Below are positions 10,340 to 20,573 of a stretch of 64,000 nt of DNA, piece after piece. Positions within the stretch are counted from its first letter, which is position 1, and the number at the start of each line of letters is the position of its first letter. The notes beneath the pieces were generated by a model. That model was not told where the DNA came from. It saw nothing but the letters and a program-made list of their open reading frames with translations, and ran no database searches. The position numbers were made by a program, and so were the translations under genes. The stretch is from Cantharellus purpuraceus. Its lineage: Eukaryota; Basidiomycota; Agaricomycetes; Cantharellales; Hydnaceae. Location: the NCBI GenBank assembly GCA_025174535.1, contig JALBUN010000045.1, positions 558,001-622,000 of the forward strand, in the 5' to 3' direction.

Positions 10340-10825
10340 GGTGGCTCGGTGATGTAGAGTTCAAGTCTAAAACAGGTGTTGTGTTTGGCATTGGTTGCAA
10401 GAATGGTTGGATGTATCAAATGTGAATACAAACCAAACACATGGGTGAGAGTCAGGACTTTGTGGTGACAACAAAGGAACATACCTTGGACAGATGGCAC
10501 CATATCCTTGGGCATGTTAATGTATGGACAATTCAGACCTTGAAACAGAACAATTTGGTCACTGGACTACAAGTTGATGAGTCACAAGCCCCAACTCAAT
10601 GCACTGCATGTATTCAAGGGAAATGACATGTTGAACCCTTTCCAAAGTAAGCTGATGAAAAGGCTGAAAGAATAGGTGATCTAATTGTATCTGATGTGTG
10701 GGGTCCAGCACAGATTGAGGGACTGAGCTGTGAAAAAAGCTTCTTTTCATTAACTGATGCCAAGCGTGGGTTCTATTCTATTTGACACTTCTGGTTTACA
10801 TACAGTAGAGGACAACAAGTGATGA
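10340..10825 (+). pseudogene. Ty1/copia gag-pre-integrase and integrase fragment
   Basis: Translation gives DRWHHILGHVNVWTIQTL, then CTACIQGK, then after a stop RIGDLIVSDVWGP and SFFSLTDAKRGFYSI. This is the H..H..CxxC zinc finger followed by the first Asp block of a copia integrase. Upstream codons (EFKSKTGVVFGIGCKNG) fit the preceding protease-linker region. In-frame stops and truncation at both ends show it is dead. It is a different copy from the one at 4392-4618. Confidence 0.8.
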
Positions 10826-11995
10826 GATGATGCACCACCACAGGGTGTCCTTCTGGTTCTCCCCAGCTTGGGCACCCAATTGGGGAACTTGATGCCTTTC
10901 AGGGCAGAAAAACACACCAAGACACCAGTGGCATCAGCAATAGTGGGATGCCAGTGTTTCCTCCATGACTGCTTGTTGACCTGACATCACACTGAGACAA
11001 CCAAAACATGGGACTACACCCCAAAATATGGCATGTTAGTAATGTGCTGCACTGTGCAATGGTCATGCCACTAAGTACATTTCTTCTGATACCTGAATCT
11101 GGCATTGGGAAGTGTGGGGCCTGGGCTTCAAGCTTCAATCCTGAGACAATCTTGTTTGAAATTGTAGCCAACATCCCACTTTGGGTAGCTCTGCTTGCTT
11201 GCCTGTGGTGGCTGCCAAAGGTAAGGCTGGGCAGGCAAGCAAGTGCACAGAGACCACCAGAACATATGTGCCTCAAAATGTGAGTCTATCTGGTATGTGC
11301 ACTGCACCTTGCAAAGGCCATGTCACTGATTGTTTCCTTTCCAACACACTGATGATACTTGACAGTTAGGAAGTGCAAGGACCAAGCAATGTATGGCTTT
11401 TTACCTTGTGATTGTTGAAGATATTCCAGACACAATGGGAGGTCTCATTGGTGATCATTTGAACCCTCATGTCCACATTCCTTCTCTCCAGTTGCATTTT
11501 GCTGTACATTCCCTGGTTGATGCACATTCTTGTCCATGAACACCAGCATGTCCAGCTCAGTTAGCATTGTTTTTGCCTTTCCTGGCAGTGGTGCTACCTG
11601 GTCATGGCAAATCCCAGGAGCAAGTATTATCCTGGGGTTGGTTACCATTGCCTCAAACTTTGAAACAATCATTGATAGGCAAGTGAGCTGGAGTCTTGCA
11701 ATCTTTTTGATCCACACACATTCACTAAATGAGCTTGTCACACAGTGGTACTAGTATCATGTATGGACAGCCATCGGTCATTCAGGCTTTTTACACCAAC
11801 ATGCCCAGGTTGATGTCAAGGGCCTTTACTCACTTCCCTGCTCAGCTGTTCCCCAGGTATCAATTAACTGAGGTGATGATCAACTGGGGTGATATCAACT
11901 GGGGAACAGACCCTAATATGTAACTCATCACATTTGTTTTGTTTTCCTCATGTCAAATTTACTGACAAATCCACAACATTTGACTGGATAGCTTC
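10826..11995. other. CpG-poor decayed DNA, no gene seen
   Basis: CpG is almost absent, as in the old transposons. Open frames are short and lack motifs. Two loosely similar blocks (about 11030-11190 and 11270-11450) suggest an old internal duplication. It ends at a family-B LTR. Probably an unrecognisable transposon remnant. Confidence 0.4.
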
Positions 11996-13384
11996 TGTAT
12001 GGGAACCACCTTTTCCCTATCAAATTCCATTTATGCAGCACCAATGTGCTATTCTTTGCTTTTCTATTCCTAAATATCAGCATATATTTGGTGCTTGTAC
12101 CTGGAATGGACTTATTCAAATATTCTCTATTCCATGCAGAACTCAGCCCAGAATGATTTATTTCTGCTGTGCTACAGTTGTGGACCCATAAACACCCACA
12201 AACCTTCACACAGCCGGCTCTCCCCCTTTGGACCAGGCATTCAGCCTGAATTCAAGCTCAGATGTCTCTGATCAATAAATATTCTCTAACTTGACAACCA
12301 CAGCCTCTCAGGGCACTATTTTCCATGGAGATCATCACCTGAGATGTGGCTATCCATGGCTGTCCAAACCAGTGCAGAAAACAGGGTGGACACCCTTCTT
12401 TTTGCCTGATCAGTGCCTAGTTCAGGGATCAGATCAGGTGATTGCCTTGGAATATTCTACCCCTTTCCATAACATTCTAGCTGTTTCCTTCTATTATTAG
12501 ATAGAACTTTCCAGAACCATTATTCAGCTCCTGATCAGTGATAGTGCAGTGATCAGATCCTGTGATTGGCTTGGAATATTCTACCTCTTTCTTCCACCTT
12601 CCACTACCTTCCAGTAGTTTCCATCTATTAATAGGTAGAATATTCCAGAACCATTAGTCAGCCCCTGTAAATACAATATATAAGGAGGCCATTCTGCCTC
12701 TGAAATAGTAACATATTCTACCACTTCTACCCATCATCTGCACACCAGTGTGACTAGAGTGACATACAGTGTCATCCTCTATCTCAGTAACTGTTGATTA
12801 CCAGTTCAAGGATCTTTTACAGTTGTGTAACTGTACTTGATTGCACTCAAAGTAGTGATATTCCTGCTTTGGGTGTGAGTGTAGTATCTGCCTCACATGA
12901 CTACAAATCTACAGGGTGAGATTGTCTGTCAATAGTCCTGCCATTAGTGCTCTTGTTTAAGTTACTAGTATGTACTGCCTTTGCAGAGCATTAGAAGCTT
13001 GAACTCGTGTGAAGCAGTTGCTAGACTACTTCACACATCGCTGTTACCCACTTCTGAGTGCCACTGGTTGGACAGTTGGATTCATCCACCTACTTCCTTT
13101 AGCCTCTAAGTGCATTCCCCTCTTTTTGGAATATCTGGACCCCTAAGCGTCTGCGAACTCTAGACTCTGGAAGTCTTATTCATTTCTTGCTGCTAAGAAA
13201 CATATTACCTTTCTGTGTATAGTCTGCATTGACCAATACAAAGGATTGTAACCAAAGTACAAATGTTAAATTGTTTCTGGAGTTGTGCTGCAGCAGGGTT
13301 TGATATTCTTCTCAGCTGTTCATTCATGGAATTGTGGTGATTTAGAGTTTGCCCTAACACCATAATTTTGCAGGTTCCAAAACA
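11996..13384 (+). mobile_element. Family-B LTR
   Basis: Runs from TGTATGGGAACC to ..GTTCCAAAACA, 1389 bp. It is close to the reverse-strand copy at 25934-27320, sharing its small differences from the LTRs of the full element. The right flank is family-A gag (reverse strand). The left flank is unrelated. The flanks GCTTC and GTCAT do not match, so the copy has lost its partner or is recombinant. Confidence 0.85.
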
Positions 13385-13810
13385 GTCATCCATGAGCACT
13401 GGCTCAAAGTAGTCCAGTGTGGTGCCCTTGAGATAGGACATGGCGAAGGTGACCTTCGCCCGATCAGATGTGAACACCTCAGGGCAGTCGCAGAAATTCA
13501 ATTGACATTGCACCAAGAACAGCTGGAGCTTTCACAGATTGGAGCCATTGAATGGGTTGGGTTCCTGGACCTTGGTCTGGGACTTAGGGGCTTGTGGGGT
13601 GCAGATGCTGCTGGCGAGCATGGAGATGGCTTGCACCAGATTTGGGGAGGGCGGAGTGTCATCCTCTTCATTGATGGCCTCTATGTGGTCCATTGGTTCT
13701 TCAACAACCTCAGGGATGGTGTCTATGCTGGGAGTGGGCAGTTCGTGCACGTTTGGAATTAGCAGTGGATCATGGCATTGGTAGGAGTGAGTATGGCAGT
13801 TTGAATATAC
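13385..13810 (-). pseudogene. Family-A gag N-terminal fragment
   Basis: The reverse strand reads from the LTR end at 13810 through the matrix-like start (EEPMDHIEAINEEDDTPPS) to FEPVLMDD, where the family-B LTR begins. Relative to the copy at 24679, it lacks everything after LMDD. It also shows frame breaks. Confidence 0.8.
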
Positions 13811-14326
13811 TGTTATGCACTAGGTCCAATTGGGGGTTGGAGAGTGGGTCAGAGTCAGAGAGGGAATCGGGGTGCATTGTGGGGGTCGGAATGGACTTGG
13901 CTTCAGCTTATGTGCTGCACCCTCACTAATACCGGTGTCTGAGATTTTGGAGACAGAGTATGATTAGATAGTTAGGATCAGACTTAGGAACTAGGTGTGA
14001 TTCAATATTCAAACTGGAGATGATGTCCCCAGTTGGGCAGCTTAAATACATATTTTGAAATCTAATAATAATTACTCTGGTGATGGGTCTCCGAGGCTGA
14101 CAGCCTTACATGAGTATGTCCGAGTCCAATGGGGGTGGATGTCCAGGTTCCTATGGTGATGCTGATGCATCAATTGGAACCAGACATGGATGGGCAAGAT
14201 TCGGTGGTGACAATCAGACAGATAAATGGAGATGTGACAGTTTCCAAATGGAGTATAGATTTCATATGCACAGGGATCTGAGTGGATTGGACAGGGATCT
14301 GGGCGTTAATGAATATAGTCATAACA
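13811..14326 (-). mobile_element. Family-A LTR (5' LTR of a reverse-strand copy)
   Basis: 516 bp with ends TGTTATG and CATAACA. Gag reads away from it on the reverse strand. Its internal segment CCAGTTTGAATATTG is an exact complement over 12 nt of the presumed primer site next to the LTR (GTATATTCAAACTG). The right flank is family-A pol sequence, so it is nested in another copy. Confidence 0.88.
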
Positions 14327-14378
14327 ATCTCCTCCACAGCTCCAAGGAACTCCAAGGACCCTCCAGTCAACATGAGGA

Positions 14379-14810
14379 ATGTTCTTCACAGACATCTTTA
14401 GAAAAACCCATGCCAATACCCTACCTGCTCACAAGCTGTACGATTTGAGAATCAAAATAGAAGATGGAACATCTCCTTTTGGTCTGATCTACTCCTTGTC
14501 CCAGAGTGAACTCCAGGCTCTTCAAGAATTCATTAATGAGCATCTATCTTATGGTTTCATCAGGCTGACCCAATCTCTGGGCAGCACTCCAGTCCTTTTC
14601 ATTCAGAAAAAAGACAGCTCCCTCCAACTCTGTGTTGATTTCAGGTGCCACAATAAAATCACCAAAAAAGACCAATACCCACTTCCTTGCATCTCCAATC
14701 TTCTTGACAGTCCTAGGAAGGCTTGATTCTTCACCAAAATCAATGTCTGGCATGCTTACCATCTTGTCCAGATTCACAAAGGTGACAAATGGAAAACTGC
14801 TATGGCTCAT
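14379..14810 (+). pseudogene. Family-A reverse transcriptase N-terminal fragment
   Basis: Translation gives FTDIFRKTHANTLPAHKLYD, LIYSLSQSELQALQEFINEH, VLFIQKKDSSLQLCVDFR and, after a TGA, FFTKINVWHAYHLVQIHKGD. This is the fingers-palm start of a Ty3 reverse transcriptase. The block SKIDLRHAYH of the family reads TKINVWHAYH here. It ends at an LTR, so the catalytic YLDD is missing. Confidence 0.82.
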
Positions 14811-14891
14811 TGTTACGCACTAGGTCCGATTGGGGGTTGGATTTTGGGTTGGAGGTTTGGTTGGAGTCGGAGAAGGAGTCGGTTACATTGT
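14811..14891 (-). mobile_element. 3'-terminal 81 bp of a family-A LTR at an inversion junction
   Basis: Reads (reverse strand) ACAATGTAACCGACTCC.. to ..GTGCGTAACA. It is exactly the portion of the LTR missing from 51182-52218. The four bases GGTT (14892-14895) mark the join to the integrase gene. The same four bases (AACC) recur at 52219-52222. Confidence 0.75.
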
Positions 14892-15184
14892 GGTTGTACA
14901 CACCCTCACCCTGATCCCAAGCAGTGACAATGTTGTCACCCCACTGAAGCTGAAGACTGAGCCATCCATGTTCTATGGTAATATTATGCACACTATGTAG
15001 AAATTGATGCACTGGAACCTCATCAATTGGCAGGTCAGGTGAGAATACTTCCCTACATTTGTATTAGATTTATATGTATGTATATGTATGTGTGTACCTT
15101 AGAGTATTAGCAGGGCCATAGGCTTTGACTGTTTCTGTGTCATAGTCCAATGTCATTTGCAGGGGCATACCTGTACATACTAAG

Positions 15185-15772
15185 TATTACACACTAGGTC
15201 CAATTGGGGGTTGGAGATTGGGTTGGAGATTGGGTTGGAGATTGGGTTGGAGATTGGGTTGGAGATTGGGTTGGAGATTGGGTTGGAGATTGGGTTGGAG
15301 TTGGAGCGGGAATTGGGGTGCATCATGGGGGTCAGAATGGACTTGGCTTCAGCTTATGTGCTGCACCCTCACTAATACCGGTGTCTGAGATTTTGGAGAC
15401 AGAGTATGACTTAGATAGTTAGGATCGGACTTAGGAACTAGGTGTGATTTGATATTCAAACTGGAGAATGAAGTCCCCAGTTGGGCAACTTAAATACATA
15501 TTTGAAATCTAATAATAATTACTCTGGTGATGGGTCTCTGAGGCCGATGGCCTTACATGAGTATGTCCAAGTCCAACAGGGACGGATGTCTGGGTTCCTG
15601 TGGTGATGCTGATGCATCAATCAGAACTGGAAATGGATGGGCAAGATTGGTAGTGACAATTGGACAGATAATTGGAGATGTGATGGTTTCCAAATGGAGT
15701 ATAGATTTCATGTGTGTGGGGATCTGAGTGGATTGGATGGGGATCTGGGTGTTAATGAATATAGTCATAACA
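15185..15772 (-). mobile_element. Solo family-A LTR in an intron of the integrase gene
   Basis: 588 bp, ends ACACTAGG../..GTCATAACA. The flanks CTAAG and GTAAG agree at four of five bases, as expected for an aged 5-bp target duplication. It sits inside the intron that starts GTATTTC at 15811. It is longer than its relatives because of a 12-bp tandem repeat. Confidence 0.8.
15211..15306 (+). repeat. 12-bp tandem repeat inside the LTR, about 7.5 copies
   Basis: Perfect or near-perfect TTGGAGATTGGG units. Other family-A LTRs have one or two units at this place. It corresponds to the start of gag in full copies, so an element with this LTR would encode a repeated tetrapeptide there. Confidence 0.85.
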
Positions 15773-16072
15773 GTAAGATAAAAATGTGAAGAAGGTAAAA
15801 AAAAGAAATACCTTTGAACTCTTCAATAAGACAAAGGTAAAGATATGCAATAACATTCTTCAACTGGTTGTTTGGGACTGTCCAGAGACCCAGCCACTTT
15901 CCAGTCCACACATCCCAGATTCCATATACAGGAAACCCAATTCTATTTAGCTTATCATGACCATCCATACTCCAAAACTCATGTGGTCTGATTGATACCA
16001 GAGCCATGCAATAGATTCTCTTTGCTGTAGGTTCATGAAGGGTAAACCCTGCAGGATCATGCGTATGCATGA

Positions 16073-16638
16073 GACGCTTATTCAGAAATACAACAAATAC
16101 GTATGTACAACCTATTTTCCTCAAATTTTATACAATACACTTCAATTCAAACTTATTTTCATATTTCAACATGATTCTCAAATTTTACACAATATACTAG
16201 ATTAAAACATATTTTCATATTTTGGCATAATTCTCAAAAATAATTCTTTTTTTCCTGATTTAGTGGTGGCAACTCTCTTGAAGGAACATCCAAATATCAT
16301 TGATTCTTTCTTATACAATACTTATAACATAATTTGAACTATCTTTAATCCCCACCTGGTATTTGTATATCTAAATACCCTATATAATACCAATTATATT
16401 AATACATACATTCCTATTATATCCATGTAAATAATTATGTTCATCTCAACCAAATGTCTTATCTTTAAAAGTTTATTAAAATATAGAATATATGTTTATA
16501 TTTATGAAAATTTCACACATCCGAAATCTTTTAAGATATCCAAATTGTAACTCCCTGGCTTTATGTATCATTGAAATTCTGATGTATATCTCATATACAT
16601 CAGAATATTGTATACTGACATGATTCCGAACAAGCGTC
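16073..16638 (+). repeat. Left terminal direct repeat of the DDE transposon
   Basis: 566 bp, differing from 23223-23788 at one or very few bases (CATATTTC versus CATACTTC). It contains a hairpin at 16576-16606 with 14-bp arms (ATTCTGATGTATAT) and a 3-nt loop. A diverged third copy lies at 51345-51947. Confidence 0.9.
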
Positions 16639-16717
16639 TAGGGAGGTCATTTTAAAAACAAAAATCATCACCTTATATCATCAACAAGCTTCTTTCTCCA
16701 TAGATTTAGACATGCCA

Positions 16718-17215
16718 TTATGAATTCTTATCTTCATTGGTATGTCTGGACACTGTCCAACACAGCAAAGCCAATAGTATACCAATACTAGTTATGTAGA
16801 TCATGTGCACTGTACGGCCAAGATATAGTTTCTGCCTATTTATATCTGGGCCTGGCTGTCTAACAAACGCCTGATTCACATGTGTGGTTATAATGTGTGC
16901 ATATCCAGAGGTTGGATCAGAACCACTTACAAATCTGTTGGTTTTATTCAGAAAACCTGCAAATTCTGCTACAAAAATAGGATCACTTTCATTATAGCCT
17001 ATTTTATCAGGTTGTAGACCAAGAAATACATATTTGATATGAGGATACTTTGAAAGCTGGAACACTTCACCTTCAGCATATGAACGGTCCAGATACTGCC
17101 CAAAGGGGTACCAGTCACACGTTGCACAATTAGCTAGCCGGTGTGGATTGCTGTGAAAAGGCTTTTGGTAAAACTGTTGATTGAGACGCTGTTTCAGTAA
17201 TGGATCAGTCTCCAT
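16718..17215 (-). CDS. 165-residue protein with a C-terminal membrane segment
   Basis: The ATG at 17215 opens an uninterrupted frame. The N-terminal half is soluble (QFYQKPFHSNPHRLANCATC, then DPIFVAEFAGFLNKTNRF). Near the C-terminus MIYITSIGILLALLCWTV would span a membrane, leaving a short tail (SRHTNEDKNS). It looks like a tail-anchored protein, unusual cargo for a transposon. No family is recognised. It lies just inside the left repeat, downstream of and on the same strand as the transposase. Confidence 0.55.
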   Translation of the reverse strand: METDPLLKQRLNQQFYQKPFHSNPHRLANCATCDWYPFGQYLDRSYAEGEVFQLSKYPHIKYVFLGLQPDKIGYNESDPIFVAEFAGFLNKTNRFVSGSDPTSGYAHIITTHVNQAFVRQPGPDINRQKLYLGRTVHMIYITSIGILLALLCWTVSRHTNEDKNS

Positions 17216-17270
17216 AGATACCTATAAGTATAAAACATACAAATATTCAATTTTATTCTGGGAAAAAAAT

Positions 17271-18745
17271 TTACAGTTGAATGTAGCATAGGTATACAAT
17301 AATACTATTACTATTGTCTTTCCAATACTCTTTAATACATTCTGTAGATTTAAAGCTTGATGTTGCTTCCCAAGTTTTCTCTGCATAACATTTCCATTTA
17401 ACTAAATATTCTACGTACTTTCCTTTTTCTTTGCCTTATTATTTGTTCTACTTCATTTTCAGTCTCATAATGCATCTCCACATCATACTCACATCTTTCT
17501 AATAGTCGTTGTTGAGATAGAGTCATCTTGTCAACATCTTCTGCTCTTTCCAGTAATGATCTGGGTGGCTCAATATCTGGGTCCTCTTCCTCAGGGTAAT
17601 CAAAATATTGTTCACACCATTTTTCATGATAAGGGGATGGTTTGATCTTACGTAGTTCTACAAATTTCTTAATATTCCATAATAGACATGCTACCTTTAA
17701 TTCCAGATTAAAGACAGCAGGATTTGTAGTTCTAATAGATCTCTTATTATCAAATTTTTCAAACAATATTGCAAACCCTCCAAAGAATGCTTCTACTGTT
17801 GAACGAAAGGCACCAAACTTCTTATTAAAAATCTTTTCTTCAGGTTTAAGTTCAACATTTTTTGGCTTCCGAAAAGGATAAAAGAAGTTCTTAGGCTTTA
17901 ATATACTTGCCTTTACTACTTCTGGAATAGCAGATGGATAAGCTCCATCAAAGCCTATCTGATCATTCTTATCTATTTTATTCCATACAGCCATCTCTAC
18001 AAACATTTTTGCATCAGGATTTAGTTTACATGCCAATGAAGGTGAGGTGAATAGAACCATTTGATTAATGTCAATGCATACTTGAGTACGAAATCCTGCC
18101 TTTTTAAATTTATGTGAGTACCCCTCTTCAGATGTCGATCCAATCAAAATTCCTCTTGTATCATGACCATCAAGAAGTAATGTCACTGATTCCATTTTTG
18201 GAGGATTCTTTATAAGAGCTGATAATATCCTTATTATTATATTTGAGAACATTGTACGCAGTGAATCAGTAACTTGTTTATCTAGATCAAAGTTAAGATG
18301 ATGCAGACGACCATAAAATTCCTTATGAACATCATAAAAGCTACTTGATGGCATGAAATTTCCTATTTCTTCATAAGTAGGACCTTTGAGTAGATGATAT
18401 AGTACTAACAAGCCTTTTTCTATCTCTCTATAAGGTGTAGAATGTTCTTCAACTGAAAACAATACCACAAGAAAGAAAAATACTGGTATTGGTCCAAGCT
18501 TGTTATATACTACTTTTTTACATCATCCATGTCATTCATATCTTTTAGTTTTGTTCTATGATATTTTTGTGTTCTAAGACAGGCCACTTTGTGTATAGAA
18601 AATTCCAATGATTGTCCATCAACTTATTATATGCTCTGTCCCTTTGATCATTCCACATTTTAAGTTGCTGAAGCTCTTTTTCTTCTTTCTCTTTTTGCTC
18701 TTTCTCTTTTTGCTCCTTTGTGCGTTTTTGCTGGTCTGAGGGCAT
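17271..18745 (-). pseudogene. DDE transposase with C-terminal chromodomain, frameshifted in A runs
   Basis: Begins MPSDQQKRTKEQKEKEQKEK. The catalytic region reads VTLLLDGHDTRG (first Asp), IGFDGAYPSAI (second Asp) and KFGAFRSTVEAFFGGF (Glu), the layout of fungal DDE-superfamily endonucleases. After EVEQIIRQRKRK the frame shifts by one base. The continuing frame reads YVEYLVKWKCYAEKTWEAT and ECIKEYWKDN, a chromodomain, ending at TAA 17271. Two more one-base breaks lie near 18570 and 18508 (run of six A), where the open reading moves frame while the protein pattern continues. Correcting single A-run bases would give one intronless gene of roughly 490 residues. Whether the breaks are real or sequencing error is open. 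Confidence 0.65.
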
Positions 18746-18841
18746 TTTGACTAAGATACTCTTATATTACAGTAAAACAAAAATATGTTCATTTTTTTGA
18801 TAATTGAATTTTAAATTAAATAATATTTATTCTATGAAGCT

Positions 18842-19492
18842 ATGTTGTCTGTCTCTAAGCAAGTTGTTAGTAAAATATCTACTGTCTTTGTTAAAAAAGA
18901 ACCAGAGGATGATGAAAATCCTTTGTATATAGACTCTGACACCATCTACATAAAATTCAGATTAAGAAATCCCCCAAAGGACTTCTTTCCAGCTGGATTG
19001 GTTTCTCAGGAAAGAGATAAAACACCAGAAGCACTGTACAATAAGATGATTGAAAAGGGCAATGAAATAAGTAATTCAACCTGGATTCAACAAAATCATT
19101 GTATGTCAAGTCTGCAAACCATGCAACAGGATAATCTGCCTAGTTGTAATATTTCTATTGCTAGAGAAACTGGCAAGAAGTGTGATATTTCTATTGCTGG
19201 GGAAACTTGTAAGAACTGTGATGTGTATAACAATTTGGTTACATCAATGGTTGTTGCATTGAAACAACAGCAGAGAGTTTTCAAGAAAAGTAAAATCACA
19301 ATCTATGGTATGATCATAACTAAGGATGGTAGGTTAAAATTATATGAAACCACCAATAACAATCAGGGTGTTTCAATTGTTGTATATCCTTCCTCTGGAT
19401 ACAGCATAGAAGCTCAGTTTGAAGAGTGTTCTAATGCTATTGACATTATATTCCAAAGTATAAGAAATCAGATGTTCAAAGAATCCTCATAA
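18842..19492 (+). CDS. 216-residue unrecognised protein of the DDE transposon
   Basis: Uninterrupted from ATG 18842, divergent from the transposase with only about 100 bp between starts, so a shared promoter is likely. Near the N-terminus FVKKEPEDD contains a VKKE sumoylation-type consensus. The middle has a duplicated segment with paired cysteines (CNISIARETGKKCDISIAGE, then TCKNCDVY). The C-terminal half (KITIYGMIITKDGRLKLYET..) looks like a compact alpha/beta domain. No known family. Being divergent to the transposase suggests a regulatory or accessory transposition role (inference). Confidence 0.55.
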   Translation: MLSVSKQVVSKISTVFVKKEPEDDENPLYIDSDTIYIKFRLRNPPKDFFPAGLVSQERDKTPEALYNKMIEKGNEISNSTWIQQNHCMSSLQTMQQDNLPSCNISIARETGKKCDISIAGETCKNCDVYNNLVTSMVVALKQQQRVFKKSKITIYGMIITKDGRLKLYETTNNNQGVSIVVYPSSGYSIEAQFEECSNAIDIIFQSIRNQMFKESS

Positions 19493-19510
19493 GGAGTTGA
19501 TTTAAAAGTC

Positions 19511-19742
19511 CTAGTTTCTACACTCACAACATTTTTCATCTATTTTCACTTGGATAATTTCAAGATTTGAACTTTTGTTCACACAACAATAAGTACCATT
19601 AGTATCATGATGAGTATTTTTTGAATGTTCAGAGCTCTTAGGACATTTAATATCCTTACAATCTGTAACTACAGATGTAGTAGTTATATGATTGCACTTC
19701 CAAGTAATTTGAATTTTTCACTATCACCACACATGCCTTCAT
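19511..19742 (-). pseudogene. Small Cys/His-rich protein with one A-run frameshift
   Basis: The ATG at 19742 starts MKACVVIVK. At the following run of five A the frame must shift by one to continue as WKCNHITTTSVVTDCKDIKC, ..TYCCV.. and ..KCCECRN, stop at 19511. The total length is 231 nt plus one extra base, so a single surplus A explains the break. Product of about 76 residues with ten cysteines and several histidines, possibly metal binding. Too short and unfamiliar to classify. Confidence 0.4.
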
Positions 19743-19785
19743 TTGAGTGAATAAAAATATTGCATATTCACTTATCTGATTTATC

Positions 19786-19995
19786 TTATACTTGTTGTAG
19801 TGCACGTAGTGGTAGCTGAATCTCATTGTCATCATAAGTAACAGTTATTAGCAAAGTGTCATCTGACAAAGTGCCAGTTACTAATGTAACAATACCTGTC
19901 ACTGTCATTTGTGTTCTTGCATTGATAAATGATACCTTATCACCAATCTCAGGTATATTCAACATGGTGTCTCTGGTTATTATATTAATTTTCAA
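19786..19995 (-). CDS. Small beta-rich protein, 69 residues or fewer
   Basis: ATG at 19995, or the internal Met at 19965 (MLNIPEIGDKVSFINA). Alternating hydrophobic strands (TVTGIVTLVTG, LLITVTYDD, IQLPLRAL) suggest a small SH3- or KOW-like barrel. It is spaced 44 bp before the Cys-rich ORF on the same strand. No family is recognised. Confidence 0.4.
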   Translation of the reverse strand: MKINIITRDTMLNIPEIGDKVSFINARTQMTVTGIVTLVTGTLSDDTLLITVTYDDNEIQLPLRALQQV

Positions 19996-20001
19996 AACTC
20001 A

Positions 20002-20247
20002 TTATTTCTCATCTAATTTCCTATCAAGTATATCTACAAACTTCTTAAATGCTTCAAAACACTGTAGAACATTCTTTCTACTATTAATATGTTTCATACC
20101 TGTTACTGTTACAGGAAAACAACACCTTACATTTGTTTTCACTTCTGAAAACAACCCTTCTGTGATAGCATGATCAAGCCCTCTTGTAACAGTTACTAGG
20201 TAAAACTGGGGGACTTTTCTCGATGTTTGAATGCAAGGTATTGTCAT
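20002..20247 (-). CDS. 81-residue ORF of the DDE transposon
   Basis: ATG 20247, product MTIPCIQTSRKVPQFYLVTV.. ending FKKFVDILDRKLDEK. It lies 6 bp before the next ORF on the same strand. The frame is open further upstream (KNKGKSALEE), so the true start or an upstream exon may be missed. Function unknown. Confidence 0.35.
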   Translation of the reverse strand: MTIPCIQTSRKVPQFYLVTVTRGLDHAITEGLFSEVKTNVRCCFPVTVTGMKHINSRKNVLQCFEAFKKFVDILDRKLDEK

Positions 20248-20324
20248 TTCCTCTAAAGCACTTTTTCCCTTATTCTTCCTTATCTAAGTATGTAAAAATT
20301 TTCTTGAAGACTCCTTTAAACATT

Positions 20325-20492
20325 TCACATCATCTTTTTGTAATCAAAACTGAGGATCTCATCATCAGTATCTAAAGTAATATCTCTAAAATCTGTCTCA
20401 AAAAACTGTTTAGTCCATTGTGTGTCAACCATTATACCATAATCCCAAAGATCATGAGAACTCCAATCATTGCACTTCTTATCTTTACCCAT
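20325..20492 (-). CDS. 55-residue acidic ORF
   Basis: ATG 20492 to TGA 20325, product MGKDKKCNDWSSHDLWDYGI.. ending FDYKKMM. It is rich in Asp and Trp. It may be a first exon of the following ORF, but a clean splice in phase was not found. Function unknown. Confidence 0.3.
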   Translation of the reverse strand: MGKDKKCNDWSSHDLWDYGIMVDTQWTKQFFETDFRDITLDTDDEILSFDYKKMM

Positions 20493-20573
20493 GATGTCAA
20501 TAAAGAAGGATATATAAAATTTATTTACTAGATATGTGCATAGTTCTGAAGAGCAGAATGTCCATATTTTTAT

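Larger units (their letters stand above)
14894..16070 (-). pseudogene. Integrase-core protein gene, middle exons
   Basis: The reverse strand carries MHTHDPAGFTLHEPTAKR, FWSMDGHDKLNRIGFPVYGI, then after an intron GMPLQMTLDYDTETVKAYGP, then after a second intron FSPDLPIDEVPVHQFLHSVH and WGDNIVTAWDQGEGVYN. Exons as I read them: 16070-15812, 15170-15098 and 15052-14894. DGHDK and the downstream D..E region match a family of Agaricomycete proteins with a retroviral-type integrase core. I know the pattern but cannot name the host role. The first intron contains a solo family-A LTR. The 5' side is cut by the 16073-23788 transposon, and the 3' side is displaced to 52219. Confidence 0.7.
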
